Position numbers and translations under genes: made by a program. The notes beneath the pieces are model-generated. The model made no database searches. It was not told the DNA's origin and saw only the letters and a list, made by a program, of their open reading frames with translations. From Rufibacter hautae (lineage in GTDB: Bacteria; Bacteroidota; Bacteroidia; Cytophagales; Hymenobacteraceae): DNA of 64,000 bases. The DNA lies in NCBI RefSeq assembly GCF_008271695.1, contig NZ_VKKY01000003.1:124001-188000 (forward strand). The letters are read 5' to 3'. Position 1 is the stretch's first letter. Each line of letters starts with the position of its first letter. This document shows, piece by piece, positions 58,777-64,000 of the stretch.

Positions 58777-58814
58777 TGTTTTAGACCTGTTTTCAAAGAA
58801 ACAGAGCCAAAATA
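58777..58814. repeat. 38-bp dyad family copy 28
   Basis: It starts TGTTTTAGACCTG and ends CCAAAATA, with a TTTTCAAAGAAA centre. It is 12 nt after the stop and merges with the terminator's left arm. Confidence 0.75.
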
Positions 58815-58849
58815 AAAAGAGGTGCCATAACGGCACCTCTTTTTATTTT
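58809..58849. terminator. Terminator of the lipoprotein gene at 57709
   Basis: Perfect 18-bp stem (58809-58826 and 58832-58849), AAAAAGAGGTGCC type, with an ATAAC loop and a T-rich right end. Confidence 0.9.
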
Positions 58850-59000
58850 GGTTAAAAGGTGATTTCAGATTAATGAAAGTTTATGAAGTAAGTCACAGCC
58901 TTTCATTTTGCTATAATCCACAGATTCTTCTGCTTTGGCTTGCGTCTTTTTAGTTGCAGCAGTTGGTGAAAGATTTATTAAAGCCAATGGCATTTAAGGT

Positions 59001-59056
59001 ACCAAGCCAAACAGAAAAGCCTTCCCATTTGGGAAGGCTTTTCTGTTTGGCTTGGT
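59001..59056. terminator. Terminator of the susCD operon
   Basis: Perfect 26-bp inverted repeat (59001-59026 and 59031-59056) with an ATTT loop and core AAAAGCCTTCCC. It ends 10 nt from the SusD stop codon and has T-rich segments on both strands. Confidence 0.9.
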
Positions 59057-59066
59057 TTCTGACGGC

Positions 59067-60563
59067 TTATTGTCTGGTATCCCAGAAAACGCGAACATTC
59101 ATGTCTGGCTTCTGAACGAAGTTTGTGTTGGAGTTGGTTTCTGCCTCTGGGTAATAGAGAGATCTTGGAATGTAATCTGTGGCGGCAATGGTAGAAGAAA
59201 CCGGAGTAATGGCTGGATAACCAGTTCTTCTCCAATCGTTCCATGGTTCCAAAGCAACACCATAGTTGGCGATGTACTTCTCCTGGATGATCTGCTGCAA
59301 TGGATTAACTGCTAACAACGGGTTGGCCAAAATATAGGCATCTTGGGCAGCCGTAGCTACACCAGCAGCTGTCATAGAAGCTCTTATACCTGCCTGGTAG
59401 AAAGGAGTGGCTTCGGCTAATCCGCCGCCAAAACGCAGGGCATGCTCAGCTCTGATGAAGTTGTACTCCGCAAACGTCAGCATCCGGATAGGGGCACTGC
59501 CAGTATAGGCATTGTTGTACGCGGCATTGGCGTTGATACCACCATCGGCTCTTGGCGTGATGGTGCCTTTCAGAGCGCCTCTAAGGTAGGTGTGCAGGCG
59601 CGAATAGTTTGTAGACTCTGGGTCACCGGCAGCGGCTCCTTTGTATTGGCCAGACCCGTACGGGAAGTCAGTGAAGTAAGAAGCTCTGCGTGGGTCCACT
59701 TTCTCGTTCATAAAATCCACCAAATATTTGTTCGGGAAAGTGTAGTTTAAACGGCTTACCTCAAATTGATGGATTGGGTTTTGGGAGGCGGTCGCGTCTA
59801 CAAACGCCATCTCGAAATTATCGGCGTTGGACGTCATGAATGGTCCGCCCGTGGCAATCAGAGCATCCATTTGCGATTTGGCAAATGCCGGATCTTTCTC
59901 GCTGTACTTCAGAAATAAACGAAGCTTAAGCGTGTTGCCAAACTTCAGCCATTTCAAACTGTCACCGCGGTAAATGGTTTCATTGGCACCAGGCAGCAAA
60001 AGTGACGCTTTAGCCGGGGTTTTGATATCTGCGATTCCCTGGTCTATTAATTTGAAGAGTTCAGGGTAAATGGCAGCATCATCGTCAACCTTTGGCGAGA
60101 GGTTCGCAACCCCCTGCAGGGCTTCTGTAAAGGGAACGTCGCCCCATACATCTACGGCCTGAGAGTACGTGTACGCCTTCAGGATTCGGCCAATGCCAGT
60201 ATAGCGCGGGCTGCCTTCACTGTTATTAATGACATATTCAATGTCTGGCAAAGCCGTCGCATAGAATGCATTGTACAGGTTATTCAGGTCAGAGGGCTGG
60301 ATCAGGTACCGCTGGTATTCGCGGGTCTGGATGGTAGGACCGGCCTGGCCAGAGAATTGCTGCATAATTAGGGACGTGAAACGGTGCAGGTCACTTCCGT
60401 TTCTGAACCCGGTGTTAACCGTGGCGTTGGTCAATACCTGAGCAATGGGAGCCTCAGTTGGGCTGTTCGGGTTTTCGTTTACGTCCAGGAATTCATCACA
60501 AGAGCTAAAGGACAGCATAAATGCCGCCAGTACCCCGGCAGATATATATTTTAATTTCTTCAT
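59067..60563 (-). CDS. SusD/RagB-family surface lipoprotein
   Basis: 498 residues. Lipoprotein signal ending FSSC (Cys22), then EFLDVNENPNSPTEAP, a SusD-like_2 start. TPR-like helices follow (DIEYVINNSEG, YTYSQAVDVWGDVPFTEALQG, FAEYNFIRAEHALRF). SusD proteins cap the SusC channel and hold nutrient at the outer surface. It starts 12 nt after the SusC stop, so the pair forms an operon. No glycoside hydrolase or sigma/anti-sigma gene is in view, so the ligand is unknown; SusD-like_2 pairs often take up peptides or other non-glycan nutrients. Confidence 0.93.
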   Translation of the reverse strand: MKKLKYISAGVLAAFMLSFSSCDEFLDVNENPNSPTEAPIAQVLTNATVNTGFRNGSDLHRFTSLIMQQFSGQAGPTIQTREYQRYLIQPSDLNNLYNAFYATALPDIEYVINNSEGSPRYTGIGRILKAYTYSQAVDVWGDVPFTEALQGVANLSPKVDDDAAIYPELFKLIDQGIADIKTPAKASLLLPGANETIYRGDSLKWLKFGNTLKLRLFLKYSEKDPAFAKSQMDALIATGGPFMTSNADNFEMAFVDATASQNPIHQFEVSRLNYTFPNKYLVDFMNEKVDPRRASYFTDFPYGSGQYKGAAAGDPESTNYSRLHTYLRGALKGTITPRADGGINANAAYNNAYTGSAPIRMLTFAEYNFIRAEHALRFGGGLAEATPFYQAGIRASMTAAGVATAAQDAYILANPLLAVNPLQQIIQEKYIANYGVALEPWNDWRRTGYPAITPVSSTIAATDYIPRSLYYPEAETNSNTNFVQKPDMNVRVFWDTRQ

Positions 60564-60574
60564 TTCGATTTCGA

Positions 60575-63500
60575 TTAAAGCGTAAGTCTTAAAAATGCTC
60601 CGTAAGATCTGGTGTTTGGCAAGCCGTTGAATTCAAAACCTTGCGCATTGCTCACCCCAAGAGTGTTGTTCTCTGGATCCAGGTGCGGGAAGTTAGGAGC
60701 CCATAACAGCAGGTTTCTGCCGTTCAAGCCAACTTCTAATCTGCCAAATGGCGTTTTCTGTAAGAGGCCAGTAGGGATAGCGTATGAAAGGGAAGCCTCT
60801 CTTAAACGTACCGCAGTGGCATCATACACGTAGCTTTCACCGGCGGTGAACAGAGAAGTGAAATAACGCTCGGTGGTAATAGGGGTGGTGTTCACAGAGC
60901 CATCGGCTTTCACGCCTTCATACACGTAAGGAGTGGCAAGTTTTCCATCTGAAGTGAAACGGTCAAACTCGGCGGCCTCTGCCAAAACACCACTTCTTCT
61001 TAAGTCACCTAAGTTACGGGAGTAAACATCGCCACCTTTTCTGATATCAATCAAGAAGCTCAGGTTGATGCCTTTATAGTTAAGGTTGTTGGTGATACCA
61101 CCGGTCCAATCTGGGTTGGTGTCACCAATCTTCTTAGACAAAGGATCAAGCGATGGCTCTCCGTTGGCTCCAATTATCAATTGGCCCTGGTCGTTTCTGC
61201 GGAACACAGAACCATACATGACGCCATATGGCTGACCAGCTTCCAGACGCACGTTAGGAGTGGTAAAACCAGCCAGGATAATGTTTGGAACACCCTGTGC
61301 CAGTTCAATTACCTCAGATCTGTTTCTGTTGAAATTGAAGCTGAGGTCCCAGGTGAAGTTGCTGGTTTTTAAAGGTGTTACGTTCAACAAGAACTCAATC
61401 CCTTTGTTTCTCAAAGAACCAGCGTTTCTGGTTTGTGAAGTGAACCCAGAAGAAGAGGAAACTGGTACAGAGAAAATCAGGTCAGTAGAGTTGGTCACGT
61501 AGTAGTTGGCTTCAAACCCTAAGCGGTTTTTGAAGAACTGCATTTCTAGGCCAACTTCCTTAGAAGTGGTGAATTCTGGTCTCAGGTTAGGATCACCAGA
61601 GGCGTTGCTGTAGGTTCTGCCGCCCAAACCGTTGTAAGGAAATACAATAGAAGGACCAAACCCATCAGACGCGCCGGCGGCCACAAAGTAGGTGTTGGTA
61701 GAATAGGCCGGAGCCTCTTTTCCTACCTTAGCATAGTTGGCTTTTACTTTGGCGAACTCTATTACATTGTTCTTTAACACCGGGAAAGCTTCGGTTAAGA
61801 CAAAGCTAAGCGCCGCTGATGGATAGAAATAAGAGTTCTCTGCCTCACCAAACGTAGAGGAGAAGTCGTTTCTGCCGGTTACGTTCAACGTCACGAAGTC
61901 TCTGTAGCCAAAGGTGACATCGGCGAACACACCTACCAGTCTTCTCTGTGATTTTGAGTTTAAGCCCGTCTGCACAGATGCGTTAGAGATGTTTTTAAGG
62001 TTTCTAATGCCCAAAGTTTTACCAATGGTATTCACGTCATTGGTGCTGTTGGAAATGATTTCGTTACCAACGTTGAAAGTCAGGTCAAAATCAGGAGTGA
62101 TGTCCTTGCGGCCTGATAAGATAAAGTTAGAGTTGATGTTGGTGTTGGTGTAGCTTCTGTCATAGATACCACCGGTACCCCCGGCAGAAGTGTTAGCCGC
62201 TCCACGCGCGCCAATCTGGTCATATCCCTGCTCTACCTGAGTGTAGGTATCCACACCCAATCTATAATTCGCGTCTAGCCAAGGAGTAAGTTTGTAGCTT
62301 AGATTCACGTTGCCAATTACCCGGTTAATCTCATCATCATAGGTGTTGTTGGCAATAGTCCAGTAAGGGTTGTCCACGGCATCAAAATAGATCTGGTTTC
62401 CGGCAGCATCTTCGTACGGCATGCCTGACAAGTTGATGTTACGCGGAATAAACCAACCTCTGAAGAATGGGTTGGATAACTGGTTTCCCTGTTGGGTACG
62501 CTTTGATTCTGAGTTGATGTACTGCACACTTACCCCAGAAGTAAGTTTAGGGGTAATATCGGCGGAGCCATTGAAAGTGAAGTTGTGTCTTTGCAGCTTG
62601 TTGTTCTCCAATACACCAGATTCTTTGGTGTTACCATAAGACAAGCGGTAACTGGCGCTTTCACCTCCGCCGCTTAGGGCAACGGTGTTCTGGAAGTTGC
62701 TTCCCTTCTTGAAGATGTCTTTGATGTTATCTGGGTAAGCCGTCAACGTCTCTTGTTCACCTCTGAAGTTAGTAACGGTTTGGCCGGTAATGCGTGGACC
62801 CCAAGAGACGTTACTGGTAGGAATGAAATTGCCACCGGTGCCTTGGGCGTACTCATTTTGCCATTCAGGGAAGCGGTTAACCTCTACCATGTTATAAGAA
62901 GAGTTAAACTCTACACTGGTCTTCTGGCCGGCTTTCCCTTTTTTGGTGGTGATGATCACCGCTCCGGAAGCTGCCCGTGACCCATAAAGGGCTGCTGCGG
63001 CTGGTCCTTTTAGGATGTTGATAGACTCAATGTCATCTTGGTTCAAGTCAATGGCACGGTTAGAGTTGGCAACCCCATTCTGGAGGGCATTTCCACCACC
63101 GCCGTTGTCAATTGGAACACCGTCAATCACAAAGAGTGGCTGGTTGCTGCCCGTAAAGGTGGTGTTCCCCCTGATGAAGATACCCGAAGAGGCACCCACC
63201 ATCCCGCTGGAACTTGCTACGCTTACCCCAGCCACTTTGCCGGATAGGGCATTTACCACGTTGGTTGGTCTACCAATGGTTAATGCCGCTGCGTCTACCG
63301 TTCCTACTGAGTAGCCCAGGTCTTTCTTTTCCCGCTGGATTCCCATGGCCGTTACCACAACCTCGCTCAGTTGCCGTGAGTCCAAAGCCAAGCGAACGTT
63401 AATAGAAGATTGAGTGCTTACTGCTACCTCCTGGTTGGCATAGCCAACAAAAGTAAAGACAAGGGTTGCGCCTCCTGAAGGCACGTTGATAGAATAGGCC

Positions 63501-63676
63501 CCATTCACATCCGTGGGCGTGGCAATAGTGGTTCCTTTGACCTGAACTGTCACACCAGGCATTGTCTCGCCAGTGGCAGCGTCAGTCACCCGCCCTGTCA
63601 CCGTTCGTTCTTGTGCCCACACCTGCCCGGCAAGCGTCAGCATCAGCACGAAGCTAAATAGTAAAGATTTCATCAT
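60575..63676 (-). CDS. SusC/RagA-family TonB-linked outer-membrane transporter
   Basis: 1,033 residues from the ATG at 63676 (MMKSLLFSF; ATG 63673 is equally possible). The 22 codons upstream to 63742 do not look like coding sequence. Signal peptide about 1-22 (ending VWAQ), then a carboxypeptidase-regulatory-like domain (about 24-105). The SusC plug follows (LSEVVVTAMGI, VVNALSGKVAGV, IFIRGNTTF, PLFVIDGVPIDNGGG, INILKGPAAAALYGSRAASGAVIITTKKG), then a large barrel ending YGAFLRLTL. It imports a substrate with SusD across the outer membrane, powered by TonB. Confidence 0.94.
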   Translation of the reverse strand: MMKSLLFSFVLMLTLAGQVWAQERTVTGRVTDAATGETMPGVTVQVKGTTIATPTDVNGAYSINVPSGGATLVFTFVGYANQEVAVSTQSSINVRLALDSRQLSEVVVTAMGIQREKKDLGYSVGTVDAAALTIGRPTNVVNALSGKVAGVSVASSSGMVGASSGIFIRGNTTFTGSNQPLFVIDGVPIDNGGGGNALQNGVANSNRAIDLNQDDIESINILKGPAAAALYGSRAASGAVIITTKKGKAGQKTSVEFNSSYNMVEVNRFPEWQNEYAQGTGGNFIPTSNVSWGPRITGQTVTNFRGEQETLTAYPDNIKDIFKKGSNFQNTVALSGGGESASYRLSYGNTKESGVLENNKLQRHNFTFNGSADITPKLTSGVSVQYINSESKRTQQGNQLSNPFFRGWFIPRNINLSGMPYEDAAGNQIYFDAVDNPYWTIANNTYDDEINRVIGNVNLSYKLTPWLDANYRLGVDTYTQVEQGYDQIGARGAANTSAGGTGGIYDRSYTNTNINSNFILSGRKDITPDFDLTFNVGNEIISNSTNDVNTIGKTLGIRNLKNISNASVQTGLNSKSQRRLVGVFADVTFGYRDFVTLNVTGRNDFSSTFGEAENSYFYPSAALSFVLTEAFPVLKNNVIEFAKVKANYAKVGKEAPAYSTNTYFVAAGASDGFGPSIVFPYNGLGGRTYSNASGDPNLRPEFTTSKEVGLEMQFFKNRLGFEANYYVTNSTDLIFSVPVSSSSGFTSQTRNAGSLRNKGIEFLLNVTPLKTSNFTWDLSFNFNRNRSEVIELAQGVPNIILAGFTTPNVRLEAGQPYGVMYGSVFRRNDQGQLIIGANGEPSLDPLSKKIGDTNPDWTGGITNNLNYKGINLSFLIDIRKGGDVYSRNLGDLRRSGVLAEAAEFDRFTSDGKLATPYVYEGVKADGSVNTTPITTERYFTSLFTAGESYVYDATAVRLREASLSYAIPTGLLQKTPFGRLEVGLNGRNLLLWAPNFPHLDPENNTLGVSNAQGFEFNGLPNTRSYGAFLRLTL

Positions 63677-63712
63677 GTGGTTGTTAGTTAGTTTGGAATT
63701 AGGTTTGATCCT

Positions 63713-63742
63713 TAAATATAATTGTAAAGAATCACCAACCAA
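63713..63742 (-). promoter_or_regulatory. Candidate susCD promoter
   Basis: On the minus strand: TTGG (63742-63739), an 18-nt spacer, TATATTTA (63720-63713), giving a leader of about 30 nt. This is a near match to TTTG-N19-TAnnTTTG. Confidence 0.35.
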
Positions 63743-64000
63743 GATGCGGAACTGGCAAGGCGCTATGCTGCTATGTGCTTGAAAAACAATAAAACCGGCT
63801 AGTTTGAAAGTTTTATATATTGAAAATAGAATTTTAACAAAACTTATAAGGTGCAGGGTAGTTTGATTGACTAAATGTTAAGAAAATGTTACTAAAATAT
63901 TTTTCAACATTTTATGTAATTACATCAAAAACCTGAAAGGTATGTTTCTGAAATAGCGATCGTTAGGCAGCTCGCTCTGATTCTAAGTGAAAATGAGGTG
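63743..64000. other. AT-rich region upstream of susC with AAATGTTA repeats
   Basis: AAATGTTA occurs at 63873-63880 and 63884-63891 (11 bp apart, one helical turn), with the inverse AACATTTT at 63906-63913. No gene can be called before the right edge. It could be an operator cluster for the susCD operon or for a divergent gene beyond the window. Confidence 0.45.

Noticed and set aside
1067-58814. Reading the dispersed dyads as a CRISPR array
   Set aside because: Copies are single, spread over 57 kb, diverged from one another and not separated by uniform spacers. No cas gene is present.
1067-58814. Explaining all dyads as ordinary rho-independent terminators
   Set aside because: Several lie in divergent gaps or beside separate strong terminators (32104, 51691, 58809), and most lack a following T-run. 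The fixed length and conserved ends are not needed for termination.
1-64000. tRNA, rRNA, riboswitch or prophage features
   Set aside because: No cloverleaf, rRNA segment, recognisable riboswitch core, integrase or phage structural gene was seen when reading both strands.

Overview
The window reads as a chromosomal segment of a Bacteroidota bacterium, most likely Cytophagales/Hymenobacteraceae (a Rufibacter- or Pontibacter-like organism). The genus is a guess from gene content and moderate GC. Supporting signs are a SusC/SusD pair, two giant secreted proteins with type IX secretion (T9SS) tails, a PorZ homologue, Bacteroidota-type promoters (TTTG, about 19 nt, TAnnTTTG) and weak ribosome-binding sites. 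I saw no tRNA, rRNA, CRISPR array, prophage or transposase gene.

Layout. 1-7.2 kb: 3' end of a DUF294 nucleotidyltransferase gene, a HAD hydrolase with an Asn in place of the second motif-I Asp, a split transketolase operon, an ElaA-type acetyltransferase, an aldehyde dehydrogenase and a very acidic small protein. 7.4-19.5 kb: two giant T9SS cargo proteins, one with 16 YDG repeats and one with 8 DUF11 repeats plus Ca-binding Asp-rich repeats, sharing a nearly identical C-terminal module and separated by AT-rich DNA. 20.2-26.7 kb: DUF486 membrane protein, MoxR ATPase, a small exported protein, and a beta-helix lipoprotein with a TonB-dependent receptor. 27.1-32.1 kb: cytochrome c maturation cluster ccmB-ccmC-ccmD-ccmE-ccmF, in which CcmE has Cys instead of the heme-binding His and ccmA/G/H are absent locally. 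32.2-39 kb: DUF2520 protein, Isc-type ferredoxin, IscX, KdsC-like phosphatase, cold-shock protein, UbiA-type prenyltransferase, PorZ and RecO. 39-42.2 kb: two FKBP lipoproteins, NrnA-like DHH phosphoesterase and Ndk. 42.4-46.8 kb: three proteins sharing a TonB-C-like end, one of them a DUF1684 fusion, with a DUF4199 gene between. 46.9-58.8 kb: exported hypothetical, LPG-synthase-type membrane protein, ScpA, Dxs, two small hypotheticals, alpha/beta hydrolase, a 977-aa BNR/sortilin-type propeller protein, a response regulator and an uncharacterised lipoprotein. 59-63.7 kb: SusD and SusC.

How the parts connect. The T9SS cargo proteins and PorZ belong to the same secretion/surface-anchoring pathway. 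The ccm genes with ferredoxin and IscX form a heme/iron-sulfur biogenesis neighbourhood. The ccm promoter has a Crp/Fnr-type dyad at about -41.5 and lacks a -33 box, which suggests redox control.

The most striking unexplained structure is a family of dispersed, nearly fixed-length (38 bp) imperfect dyads. I count about 28 copies, roughly one per 2.3 kb, in almost every intergenic gap and in three cases running into the 3' end of a gene. Their arms start CGTTT and end AAACG, the centre is TTT/AAA, and the variable segments covary in some copies. Some copies are embedded in terminators, but others lie in divergent promoter regions. Two candidate MITE-like elements (1184-1290 and 29331-29474) are also present. 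All homology statements are from reading the sequence and knowledge of the families; no search was run.
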